Source: Stictocephala bisonia (taxonomy: Eukaryota; Arthropoda; Insecta; Hemiptera; Membracidae). From it: 64,000 nucleotides of DNA. A program made the translations under genes and the position numbers. The DNA lies in the NCBI GenBank assembly GCA_035578905.1, contig JAQJVL010000155.1, positions 1,591,501 through 1,655,500 of the forward strand, written 5' to 3'. Of this stretch, positions 1 to 10,871 are shown one piece after another (position 1 is the stretch's first letter; every line of letters begins with the position of its first letter). Below the pieces are notes generated by a model, which was given only the letters and a program-made list of their open reading frames with translations, was not told the DNA's origin and did not search any database.

Positions 1-790
1 AGTGGAATGCAATACTCTCACCCCCACCCTGGTCCCCCCACTCCACCTTCTCACCCCTTCAGCACAGCTAGTGTATATCAATGGATTGAAGATAATTTAT
101 ATCACTTAGAATAGCAAATTTTAAAAGATGTGTTGTATAAAATTCCTGCTATACAAATGAATGATTCACTGAAATATCCACTTTCGAGAAATTTTTATGA
201 AAATAGGTTTTATACAAGTAAGAAATGATTAAATTGCATTTCTAGATATATCTAAACACAGTATCTTCTATACACATGGTGTATCTCGACCTAGTGTTAA
301 AACATTTTATTGGGTGATGGAGCAAAATTGGACTCAATTGCACAATTTAAAAAATTGTACTTCTGACACTCACTTAAAAAATATAAATTTTTCCAAAAAA
401 TGTCCATTTACCCTAAATTATGGAATTGCTCAGATATTTTGATACATTCTTCATACTTTATCGCCGCCACCACCATATTCTACATTATATTTTAAGTAGG
501 GGTGTTGGCAGGAAGGTCCTGCGATTTCAGACACTGCTTCACAGTACCCTGCGTTTGATTTATTTATTACATTCCAACGGTCAAGACCAATTTACAATTG
601 ATTCCTACAAACTAATGCTGCTTGTAACTATCCTTATATGAGAGATACTGACTAGTTAACAGAAATATAATTTGTAAAAATTTATTTAACAAAGAGAGTA
701 CAAGGCAGACCAGAAATTGAACATGCAATATGAAAACTAGCTAATTATAGGCAAATTATCCCAGACAATTCAATACTAAGATTTAGATAC
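1..790. other. No gene recognised
   Basis: AT-rich sequence. The open frame at 420-641 resembles nothing I know and has no supporting context. Confidence 0.6.
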
Positions 791-822
791 TTAAGTTAAT
801 ATATATACAATACCAATGATAA

Positions 823-980
823 TACCAATGTACGTGTATGTGAGGGCGGGTGGGTCAATACCAATGTACGTGTATAAGTGGGTGGGTGGGTCAATTACAA
901 TGTACGGGTATGTGTGTTTGTGGATGGGTTGTACCAGGTAATACCACTTTACATGTATAGGTGGGTGGTTCAATACCACT
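823..980 (+). repeat. Minisatellite, about four degenerate 36-bp units
   Basis: Units of the form TACCAATGTACGTGTATG followed by a G-rich block such as GGGCGGGTGGGTCAA recur every 36 bp, and the third and fourth copies are degenerate. It is the same unit, in the opposite orientation, as the array at 27848-28018. The short open frame on the other strand is an artefact of the period being a multiple of three. Confidence 0.85.
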
Positions 981-985
981 GCCCT

Positions 986-2027
986 TGTTTGTATTGGAGG
1001 ATGTAGTAATAATGTTCTTGCTTTGTTACATTATATATATATATATTCATCATTTATATATATATCCAAATATGAAAAAAAAAGATCTTTCTTATTATTC
1101 TAAGCTGATAACCTTCACAACTAGACATGCAATATCACAAAATCAAAATTGAACAAAGATCTAAACTGGAGCAAGTACAACTAGCATATGCTATTCTCTA
1201 TGCTAATGTTCATCCATGGCCTTATTATAAAAACATATACAAGTATTGTATATAACATTATTATATAAACATATACAAGCTTATTATATAAACGTTTGTT
1301 AAATTTTTGAAATAATAATATTGTGATGTAAGAAACAAAGTTTTATTTGATTTCGTAGGCTACTCAACCTTTTGAACAAATTTGTCGTGAGCTTGTTTGT
1401 TAATTAATAAAAATTCATAAAACTCTAGGGTTAGTTAGTCAATGAGTTAAAAAATAACCAATTTACATTTCAATATAATCTGACAAGAGGTTATTATTGG
1501 AGGAATTTTTAAAGTGAATGCTTTTGTAAAAAGCGTTAGAAAACAGGCTCTTTTTCTGTTCTACCAATGACTAAAAAAATTAAAAAGCTCAGTATTTCCA
1601 ATTCACTTACAAAAACGCAAATATAAACCAAGGAAAATTTTAATTTTTATAGTGTAATTGGTTTCTTCACAGCAATGTTTCAAACTCGTGTTTGTAATTT
1701 TTTCTCTGACAGTAGATAGGGGGGCTCTCATGGCTCTTGCTCCTCATGACCTGTCTTCCTACAAAACAAACTGAATTTAAGCAATTTTAGCAACACGTAT
1801 ATGACCCTTCCACCGTGGACATTCCTTCTATACACACTTCATTGATATAAAACAGACCTAAGAAGGTGGTCCTCTAATCCATCCACCCCACACACAAATC
1901 CAAAGTAGGGTTTCTCTTCCATCAATGCAATACAAATTTATCATACAAAGATTACGATATGAATGTCTAGCTCGATACATGTACATAGGAAATTAATAAC
2001 TATGACTTTAGTTTTAAATTTACAATG
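986..2027. other. No gene recognised; TA-rich, short direct repeats
   Basis: It contains a short (TA)n stretch near 1031-1060 and repeated ATATAAACATATACAAGC-like words near 1225-1290. Nothing coding was seen. Confidence 0.55.
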
Positions 2028-2029
2028 TA

Positions 2030-3037
2030 AAGTAGAACCCCGGCTAACCGAAATAATGGGGGAGAGCCGTTTTGGATAACCAATTTTTTGGTTAAACCGT
2101 CATATGCTAAAAATAGCCTATTAACATAGTGTATAGGAATAATAAATGTACAAACATGTATATATAATACAGTATTTTAATTTAGCTACAAACAATGTTA
2201 TAATGGGTTACAAAATACTATTTACTGAACAACTGAAGTTACTACAGCATTGTACATTAAGTATTACAGAAATCAGTGATTTTTGTTTACTTTTTCGTAA
2301 GTCCTTGGCATCGTTTTCAAGCAGCGATGTACCGCCATCTTTTAATTAGAACGACATCAGTAGGCGTTGATTCACTGCATTGTTCCACAAATCTTAGGTA
2401 AACCTAAAATAATACCAAAATTGATTGTAATTTAACTTGTTTAAAAACTAATTCTATTAAAATTTCTGTGTCTGGGCCATACAGTAAAGTTTGACTTACC
2501 TCTAAATCTGTTGTCAGGTGTCATTCTGCCGATTCCGTCATCCACATCGTCTGCTTTGTTTTCTGTTGCGTTATCAGCTGGCTAAACCCTGCCACTACAA
2601 TTGGTCTGAAAGTTATCGGCGGCGACCCATGCATATGACGATGTGCATACACTTAACATAATTTTTATATATAGCCAAAACATATGCATAGGCATTTACA
2701 TATTATTTGAAAGCCTCTGAATCAATTCACATTAAGATGCCTGTGGAACTCCATAATCGTATTCAGACAGCGTAATAGAGTAATGTGTTATTTACAACAT
2801 TTGTTTACTAATACAGTCTCGTCTGCTGCTTTGATCATGAGTGGTGTTATTTCCGCAGTGTCTTTGTTTTGATGTGGAAAACCAATGTTATGTGCAGTTT
2901 TTAGTTTAGTTTTGTACTTATAGTGTTTGGTTTTGTTATTACTGTATTTTATGTACTGTACTTATAATTATTTATGGAACCGTTTCGGTTAACCCAGGTT
3001 CCAGTTAACCTAATTTCAGCTAACCGGGGTTCTACTG
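2030..3037. mobile_element. Pogo/Tigger-like non-autonomous DNA transposon
   Basis: The left end reads AAGTAGAACCCCGGCTAACC. The right end, read inward on the other strand, is CAGTAGAACCCCGGTTAGCT. Both are flanked by TA (2028-2029 and 3038-3039), as expected of the Tc1/mariner-pogo superfamily. The CAGT(A)GAACCCCG.TTA.C end type is typical of pogo/Tigger elements. About 1.0 kb lies between the ends with no intact transposase frame. Subterminal copies of the GGTTAACC-type motif also occur. It abuts the Cks 3' end. Confidence 0.75.
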
Positions 3038-3096
3038 TATGATAGAAAATGGAAAGTTATTTTAGACAACATTTTTCATCTAAAGAAAGTACACTC

Positions 3097-3102
3097 TTTA
3101 TT
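3097..3102 (-). terminator. Candidate Cks poly(A) signal AATAAA
   Basis: AATAAA on the minus strand lies 168 nt beyond the Cks stop and 60 bp before the edge of a pogo-like element (ends 3037). It is the first canonical hexamer I saw after the stop. Confidence 0.5.
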
Positions 3103-3269
3103 TGTATGAATATAAACAGATATAAAACATCTTACTTTACATAACATACAGACTTCTCAAATGAATGATCATTATAAGATGATAATAAAATAGTAACTAT
3201 TTATGACTAATACAGTTATGGACCAGATGTAAATCAATCTGCACTCTTAAAAATACTCCAGAAATGTTC

Positions 3270-3382
3270 TCAAATCATTAACATAACAGGAACTGTAGAA
3301 CTCAATCCACGAGAGGTTGAACTGATGTGATGTGCAGGCGTCTCTACCTGAAGTCGCTTTCTGAACAGCAATACATGAGGCT
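3270..3382 (-). CDS. Cks: Cks exon 3 (residues 63-99 and stop)
   Basis: After a T-rich tract ending TTTAG the exon reads [10 protein letters not shown], completing the PEPH hinge and the last beta strand. It then runs into a 25-residue extension ending VPVMLMI and TGA at 3272-3270. The phase and the hinge sequence make the exon secure. The extension could vary by alternative splicing. Confidence 0.9.
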
Positions 3383-6300
3383 CTAAAAAAATAAAACATA
3401 AATTTTAAACAATTATTGTGTAATATTTTACAGAAATATAGTAACCGTATATAGTTGGTGTATGTTTTGCTTAATCCGTTTATTTGTCATTACTGCTTAC
3501 TGCAAGAATTACTGGCTTTGAACAGAGTTCTGAGGTTATCACAATATAACCTCATCAAGTAAAATCAAGATGGATGACCGCTTTGAGATCCCATCCTTGT
3601 AAACAGCAATCCTCCTGTCCTGTCACTAGAAGTGATTTGTAAATCACCTAAAAATGCCATTGGTTTCAGGTTAGGTGTTAAAGGAGCTTCTTAGACCTAA
3701 CTACACCTGCTAAAATAAAAATTACTTTTATTTTTCTACTTCTGTCAATAGGGGTGAGTATATTGTGACGAGGCATTCACAAAACGTATACAGTACTTGT
3801 ATGGACTGCTTTATTATTTGTGTGTTCGTATCAAGGTAAAATACTAAATATCCTATAATATTTGGACCCTTTAAAGTAAAGAAGGTAGCTGAGTGCATAT
3901 TGAATGCAGGTCAGAACCATATAGTGGATACCTTTTACATCGGTTCCATTGGCCACCAAAGCAGAATGATTTCAATCTTTCTGCAACGATTTATAAAAAA
4001 AAAAAAAAACTTTCTGCAAGTACTAGTCTATATTATGGTACCTATAGCGTAAAATATCAACTGGAATAAAACATTAGTTATGTTGTCTATTGCCCAACTA
4101 TAGAATGTTGCCTAAACTTGTTTTCAGAAATAATAAGAAACACACTGTTCTAAATTAAAACATTTAAAAAAAAATATTATTATATTTATTTTTTTATCTT
4201 ACATTCAAACTCAATACACAAATAAGAAAATTGAAATAAACTAATTAATTAGACGGTTTAATTGTTTGGTTTTTAATATTTGGGGAGCAAATAAATTGTG
4301 TGGAAATAAGCTAATATCCTTAGTTTCTTAAAATCATGGTTAAATTCAAAGGATCATAATAATTCCGATTATTTATTAACTTAAACAAAGGAATTGTCTC
4401 TGGTAGTAATAAATAGTAAAACGATAATTTTACAGAAAAATGTTTCTAAAAGAGAAGAATGCAAGTGCCATCCCTTATGAGATAAGTCAAGGTTATTGTA
4501 AGCATAAAACTGAAAACAAAGAATATAGTTGAGAATCGCCAGCTAGCGATTCTATGTAATCGAATTATAGATTTTATTTGAAATGTTTTAATTTTCCTTA
4601 TTTAAGTATTAATTTTGTTCTTAGTAAGAGTTTGATAAATATCCTTTATTCACAGTATTATGATTAAATTATGATCTTTGTTTGTTAAATTATATACTTT
4701 GTTCACAGATTATATAATATAAATATAATATTTTATTCATATCAATGTCAAGGAAAACAACCAAATTTGTTATTAAAATATTTTATTTCACCATTATTTC
4801 CAAGAATGAACTGCGTCTTATTATAGTAAGTATATTATATAAGTAATCATCCAGAATCCTGTAAACCTACTGTTTTTATCTACAACTATACGAGTATAAA
4901 TTATATTCCCGAATTTTTAATATAGAAGTAAAATATTAAATTAAAATATACAAACTACGTTTATTTAACCCTTTTAGTGCCAGGCCATTTTTGCATTTCC
5001 TATGCGAAAAGTGCCAGGCCAATTTTGGCAAAAATGTAAGGTTCCAGGTAAAAATTTATAGAATCCATGTTTTTAGTCTTATTTATATAAATTCTTTTTT
5101 AAATGAAAGAGCAATAAGTGGTCTATAGAACTATGTATATATATTTAACCTTTCTTTGTAATAAATTTTATTTTTTTCTAAAAACCTTGAGAAAAAAATT
5201 TTTTTAAAATTTTTTTTCAAGTTTGAAGGTCCGTATGTTAGTTATAATTTTATTTTAGAATATTGTCCTGAACGGCATTTTATAGAGCATTTAAAACTGA
5301 ACTAATACATATAATTTCATTTACTATACTTCTAAAATTATCTCTTTACAAAATTATAAATAAAACATTACATATTGGTTGCTAAGCGACATAAATAGTT
5401 ATACCTAATAGTTACGTGTCTGTCACGGAACAGTTACGTCATCTAGACACAGTCCAAGAGCGAAATTGCGTGCAGCGGTCATTGGCAAAGCGTCTGGTAT
5501 TATTCTGGCAGCCATTTAATAAAACATAACGATGCACTATAACAAATACAGCGCGTCTCTCACAGCGACGCTGGCATTTCTCGCACTAGTAAGGGGCGTC
5601 GCTGACAGCGACTCTTGGCACTAAAAGGGTTAACCAGGATTATAACGATGACTACTAATTTATTGACGAGACACAAATACGATCAAGTCAAATTAAAATG
5701 AACTAGTTGAGTTCAAAGTGAACATCAGAGCTGGGATGGAAGATAGACAAAATCATTAAATATTATTATTTATTTTTATCAATAGTAGTAATAAAAACTT
5801 AAATATAAAGAAGGTTGGCTGAACAAATTTATAAGTATCAATAATAATAAAAAAAAACCTATGACAAAAAGCTCATAACAAAACTATAAATCATTCCACC
5901 GTCACTTATACAAGTCGTTGTTTGTTACGTAATTTTGAAATAGTTCATTACAGTGAACGATTTGGCTGTGAGTTAGTCTTGCAAATGAAGAGCCTTTACC
6001 AATCTATAGAGTGGTGTAGTGTGGTTAGGGTTTATGCGAACTTGCGTTAAAAGGTGACCAGCGCCTGACTTTCGTCTCACTGCAGTCTGCTTCTGCTAGT
6101 CAAAGTCAATCATTTATTGGCACAAATAATACAAAAAACTGCACAGACAAACATAAAATATTAAAGGAAAACTATCTTAATTACGGTACTAACTTTAACA
6201 GTATATATTAAAACTACAACAAAACATCTAAAACTACTCTTTCTTTTCAAGTAAGTAGTCCTGGACACTATAGTACTCCTTTTGACTTAAAAATGTTTTC

Positions 6301-9300
6301 AATTGGCTTTTACATTTGTTGGGATCATTAACATTCTTTATGTACTGTGGTAGGGAATTAAACAATGATATGCAGGAGGAATATGTTTTGTTTCTAAAAA
6401 ACATGGTATAGTTGTAAAAAAGTCAAAATTTGTTCATTTTATAAAATCGCAAAAGCTATCTGACGTTAGTGTCATTCTGAATCAGTCAGTAATGAATTAA
6501 GTTGCACTACAAATACGGTTCTAATTAAATGCTTAAACACAAAACCAGATATAGTTCTGCAGAAATTAATGTTCTAATTTTGTGGTACGGAAAAATAGTT
6601 TCTCAATTAGATTTCTTTCTGCAGCCGTCTATTTCGTTCTGCGACAATGTCGCCCAGTTGCATTTTATTCTGTTTTGCAGCCATTGGCCAATGACCTGTA
6701 CACTAATTACCAGATAACAGTTGTAGGAACAGTAAGGAAAAACAAGCCTGAACTACCACATGAAATAACTAACATAAAAGGTCATCCGAGACGTAGTAGT
6801 ATTTTTGCCTTCGGAAAACAACCCAATGTACTATGCACCTTATTGTTGTACATCTCCGAAAAAAAAAGAAAAAAAACACTAAGAAAAATGTCATCATGCT
6901 GTCCACAATGGACAAAGGTGTTGCAATTGATTACTCTACACCTAATAAAACCCCACATTGATCAGAGGGCATCTATCCCGAACTTGTCGATTTTATTTGT
7001 GAAAAAAATCCAGAAGATTACAAGACTACAACCACTCAGTCAACCTTAAGAGGGTGCAAAGGCTAAATTTGACATCTGTCCAGCTAAGAAAAACAATACA
7101 CACAAAATCGATATCGGCTGTAGGAAGCTGTTATGTAAAGAACAGGTAAAAAACCAAAACGTTGTGTGTGTGACAACTACGTCAGTGACTAGAGTGAGAA
7201 ATGGTATGAACACATCTTAGCGTTTGACATTGTTTTTTAAATCCCTTATAAATGTACAGTATAATTGTTCAATAATAATTTTCTGTGCAGAAAAATATAA
7301 GAAAAGTAAGAACTAGGTTTACTGATTTACATATTTATCAGTAAATTTAAGCTTTTAAAGTTACCTAGGGAACATAATTAGTAAATAATAGTGTATTCAT
7401 CAAATGAGTTCAATACAATTTGATACATTTTTACAAGCATTCTCAAAATAGAGAATAATTCTGACCTTCCGTTGTGGGAGTGATCGGGGGAGTATTTTTT
7501 ATTATATTTTTATTTAATTCCTGTATTCCCTTGGGGGACGTAGGGCTGCAACAAATGCCTTCCATCGCACCCGATCCTGTGCCAGCTGCTTTACTTCTTC
7601 CCAACTCTTGCCTTCCTCTCCAATCTCCCTCTCGACTGACCTCCTCCAAGTTATCTTCGGTCTTCCTCTCTTTCTACTTCCTTGGGGATTCCAATCTAGG
7701 GCTTGTCGGCTGATGTTGTTAATGGGCCTTCTTAGTGTATGGCCTATCCACCCAAACTTCCTCTTCCTAATGGTATCACCAATAGGATCGGGGGAGTAGC
7801 CTAAGCTAAACTACGTGTATGCCCACTCAATGAAAAATAAAAAAGACACTACTTTCTTGTGCTCAAACAGTTTTTAGTTGTAGTGTTTTACGTTATTGCC
7901 ATTATTTTTCATTTCTTTAATGTACTCAATACTGTTATTAATACATTTTTGTAATAACTTACCTGGACCATGGATCATGTAATGAATCCATCCAGGACTT
8001 TGTTGCACGCCTAGATTTCGCCATTCAGTTTCAGTCATCAGATGATTCTTAGGGACTTTACAGGTCAAGTCTGGTGGTAATATTACATGCCTAACAGAAA
8101 GATATATGAGAAAACATTGTTGCACAGGATGGTTTAACTTATCACCAATCTTAAGATCTACGGCAAAAGGATTTTAACAGATCTGCATAAGAATTCATAA
8201 ATCATTACTAAGTATGATACTGATGAATTAACTGTCTCTTACTATTTAACTTGAAATGGAATAATAGACATTAGAATAATTTGTTTTCTACCTAGATAAG
8301 CATTTTGTACTATACAAATTTTCTTTTTTCCTGTCATGAAACAAGTATATGCACTTAGAAATCCAAAACATGTTCTGTAATTCATATGGTCCAATTGAGC
8401 TCATACAATTTAATTTAACTAGTTTGAAAAAAAAAGCAACTCACTAAAAAGTTCACATTGGTCCGCAGGCATGTATGTGAACTTTATTCAAAGAGTAAAA
8501 TAAGACACCAGACTGTTAACTCAGCTGGTGATTTGAACCTTGGAAACACAATCCAAAGCCTTAGCCACTGAGCCACCACACGCATAATTGTCTATTTAAA
8601 TATATCTTAATTGCTGGAATGCAGGGACATGCTGGCCCACTGAGACACAGCCCAGTATGCCCTCCACTGACATGCATAAAATCTGTTTAGGATTTTCGGG
8701 TGTGGTAGCTTAGTGATTAAAGTTTTGGCCTGTGAAGTTTAAGGTCCAAGGTTAAATTACCAACTGAGCTACAGTCGGTACTTCACTTGTTGAATAAAGT
8801 TCACGCACCCAGGCACTAGTGAAGTTTTTTTGTAAAAAAAGTAGACAATTAAATTTGTTGTTTCTGAGACTATGTAATGCCTTTATGAGTCATGTTTCTA
8901 TCTAAATATTTAATGTAATAACAATGAATGTTTCGACCTAATAAAATACTATTTAATCTTGATGGCTTCAATTCCAAGATTCATCCTTGCTTTAGCTTAT
9001 GACGTTCCACAGTCCTTGGGACTTTCAAAACACAATTAATGCAAGTACACACAGTATGAGTATACAATCATCATTCAATATGAGATACATAGCAATTTGA
9101 AACAAGTTACTTTTCTTGATAAACAAGAGCTAGCCTATATGATATATATAATGAGCATTCACTATATCACAAGGTTATAGTTAATTTTAAGAGGAGGCTC
9201 AACTGCCCTAACCTCACTGGTTATATTATTTTTACTGAATAATAAATACATTGTTGATCGATATTTAAAGCTTCATGACCATGTGGTTATTAACACGTTC

Positions 9301-10404
9301 ACTGCGTTGTTGCAATTTCTAAACCATTAATCCTGTGCGTCACACAATCTCGGTGTCTCGTTGCATATCATAAATTCAGTGCGGGACGAGAACCCGATAT
9401 CTCGTGCAACAGAAGTTCTGCGCACAATATCACGTCATCAATTGAAGATAAAAGCACTCTAGGTTATTGTTTTAGAACTATCAAGTGTCTAACGTCATAA
9501 GTGCTATGCAGGTTGTGTATATAGCGTATAAGCACGAGGCTTCAGGACCTTGTGTCGCATAAAAGGAAGTACTGTAATAAATTATACTCCAGCTGAGAAA
9601 TTGAGTTAAGTTGTAAATAAACAGAAGACTCAGCAACCACGAGAACAACTCTCCCGCCTTTTCAAACAACAGCTGACAATATGTTTGCTAATATCGACGT
9701 TTAGTCTATAATGTGATCGACAAGATCTATAGGTCTCACACCACATTTATAGCTAATAAGTCATTACTCTTGTGCGGCACGTAATTATTGTTAAGTTTTT
9801 ATGGTGCCAAAAGCAGCATAGCATTCTTGAATGTGACTTAAAAATGTAAGTAGTTTCAGTCCCATTTTTAATTCCGTTGCAAATGCTGCCATATTGGATA
9901 TGATTCTCCGTAAGGACAATGTTCAATAAATTCAAATAAGATTATATATAACCATACACATAGGTTGAAAGAATAAATGAAAATACTTTTCTATTGATGC
10001 GAAAATAGGGACCTCACATCTAGTCCTTTCTAACATATAACCTAAAAAGTATGCTGTACAGCTGTGGAGATACATCAAATAGGACCAAGCCTACTTCAGG
10101 CCTAGTTTGAAAAGGTTGTGATTTGGACCGAGAAAGATATTAAGACTACATGACAAAGATTCTGAACCTGAAATTACATATATTACCACCTAAGGCTTAG
10201 GTCATTTAGTAAGAGTAAAATCCTAAAAAATAAGCTATAGGATTACCATCTTTGTCAATTTGAATTATAATCTTGGCCTAGCCTAACATAATTTCATATT
10301 TCACAAGTTTAAGCCGTTAAAGGGTACAATTTATTTGTTTCTTACCTGTATTCATATTTTTCGTCTGAATATCTGTCTGAATATTGAATTTGATCAGCAG
10401 GCAT
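3270..10404 (-). CDS. Cks: Cks-type cyclin-dependent kinase regulatory subunit (complete, 3 exons)
   Basis: Three minus-strand exons (10404-10346, 8090-7963, 3382-3270) join in frame into 99 codons plus TGA. Cks proteins bind Cdk1/2 and give the kinase a phosphate-binding pocket for multisite substrates. The protein starts [20 protein letters not shown]. It carries R11, R20, S51, W54 and R70, positions equivalent to the anion-binding pocket of human CKS1 (from memory), plus GVQQSPGW at 47-54 and the beta-hinge HGPEPH at 60-65. The intron phases (AG|G, then G|AG inside the hinge) fit exactly, and every boundary is GT/AG. The ATG sits in an AAAATG context. About 25 residues after LFRKRLQ (75-99) are not part of the usual 79-residue core and are Ser/Thr-rich; I cannot assign them. 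The best paralogue match appears to be the Drosophila Cks85A type, which is a judgement from memory. The gene runs in the same direction as Pde8 and begins about 6 kb past that gene's stop. Confidence 0.93.
3383..4964. other. Cks intron 2, distal part; nothing recognised
   Basis: AT-rich intronic DNA with a poly(A) run near 3997-4010. No exon, RNA gene or repeat family member was identified. Confidence 0.5.
4969..5629. mobile_element. piggyBac-type MITE with TTAA target duplication
   Basis: TTAA (4965-4968 and 5630-5633) flanks inverted ends CCCTTTTAGTGCCAGGCC and, from the right, CCCTTTTAGTGCCAAGAG. CCC-starting ends plus TTAA is the piggyBac signature. The 661-bp element has no transposase. 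An internal copy of GTGCCAGGCCA near 5010 and a CG-rich right part with repeated GCGACG words may be transposase binding sites. It lies in Cks intron 2. Confidence 0.85.
6100..6410 (-). pseudogene. LINE 3' end (jockey-like reverse transcriptase C-terminus)
   Basis: The minus strand reads [19 protein letters not shown] then [18 protein letters not shown] and a stop at 6236-6234. This is the 'FN.LP..IK......FK..LK.FL' tail of jockey/CR1-type LINE proteins. It is followed by a short UTR ending in AATAAATGATTGACTTTGAC, the 3' end of the insertion. It is 5'-truncated and lies in Cks intron 2. Confidence 0.7.
6650..7215 (+). pseudogene. Degraded piggyBac-like transposase (C-terminal half)
   Basis: The frame reads [11 protein letters not shown], then [14 protein letters not shown], then SSIFAF. 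This is the region after the second catalytic Asp of piggyBac transposases (family motif GT.RKNK..IP). Past an A-rich run near 6860-6885 the similarity moves to another frame ([11 protein letters not shown], then [16 protein letters not shown]) and ends in a Cys-rich tail (CPAKKNN...[10 protein letters not shown]). The N-terminal half with the first two Asp residues is missing. Sequence and ends differ from the intact element at 24278-26911, so it belongs to a different lineage. Confidence 0.8.
7500..7795 (-). pseudogene. LINE 3' end (endonuclease/reverse transcriptase C-terminus)
   Basis: The minus strand encodes [14 protein letters not shown], then [11 protein letters not shown], then [27 protein letters not shown] and FVAALRP. 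This is the well-known tail of a widespread LINE protein (GRP..TWRR..E.E....G..W.E...LAQDR..WR..V.AL). An A/T-rich tail lies at 7494-7514. Only the last ~95 codons are present. It is a 5'-truncated insertion in Cks intron 2. Confidence 0.8.
7963..8090 (-). CDS. Cks: Cks exon 2 (residues 20-62, Cks core)
   Basis: The exon is preceded by a TTCTGTTAG acceptor and followed by GTAAGTT. It encodes HVILPPDL, the VPKNHLMT segment, [19 protein letters not shown] and GP. It ends with a single G that completes E63 with exon 3. An open frame reads on into the intron as far as 7874, but that extension is not Cks-like. Confidence 0.95.
8446..8590 (-). mobile_element. tRNA-derived SINE, family 1, minus copy
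   Basis: On the minus strand the order is GTGGTGGCTCAGTGG (A box), a GGTTCAAATC B box, then a tail with TTGAATAAAGTTCACATAC. The same order occurs at 8695-8840, 36161-36330 and 60546-60655. It lies in Cks intron 1 and forms an inverted pair with the next copy. Confidence 0.75.
8695..8840 (+). mobile_element. tRNA-derived SINE, family 1, plus copy
   Basis: It begins GGGTGTGGTAGCTTAGTGAT, has AAGGTCCAAGGTTAAATTAC as a decayed B box, and ends CGGTACTTCACTTGTTGAAT...GTGAAGTTTTTTT. It is more diverged than the copy at 36161. Confidence 0.75.
10346..10404 (-). CDS. Cks: Cks exon 1 (start codon, residues 1-19 plus two bases of R20)
   Basis: The ATG is at 10404-10402. The exon encodes the N-terminal strand ending in YEYR and stops at a GTAAG donor (10345-10341). 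Its final AG combines with the first G of exon 2 to give R20, a pocket residue. Confidence 0.93.
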
Positions 10405-10832
10405 TTTGATTTTACATAAATATTTCCTTGGGAACTTCAAACGGTATAATTGGCTACCTTCCCTTTTGTTTTAGAGAGACAGGAATAACTCGTCCGTTTC
10501 TATTCAAGATTTATTATTATTAATAAAAAAAAGTATATTTCTATCAATAAGCTACACGCACAATAAGCAAACAATATACAACAACAATCAAACTGAAAGT
10601 AAAACTGAAATTAGTTAAAAATATTACGTTACTAGAATCTGAACAAACAAACAACAGAATTTACAAACACTAACATAAAAAATTCCCTCCAAATTCTGCA
10701 TAGAGTAACTACAGTTAAACCACTGTACGACCATTGAGTACTAAAGTATTATTCAAGTATCTCTGTACTGCACTACAATCCAATACAATATAATATCGTA
10801 TGCCTTCTAAAGTAGAAGGTCTATGGTAATAC

Positions 10833-10871
10833 ATTAATAATATAATATTAATTTAATATTATATTATTAAT
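10833..10871. repeat. Perfect AT palindrome, 18-bp arms
   Basis: ATTAATAATATAATATTA (10833-10850) and its exact reverse complement (10854-10871) are separated by 3 nt. It is 430 bp upstream of the Cks ATG. Confidence 0.9.

Noticed and set aside
9297..9460. TTAACACGTTCACTGCG, looks like a piggyBac end
   Set aside because: No matching right end found within several kb, so an element cannot be defined.
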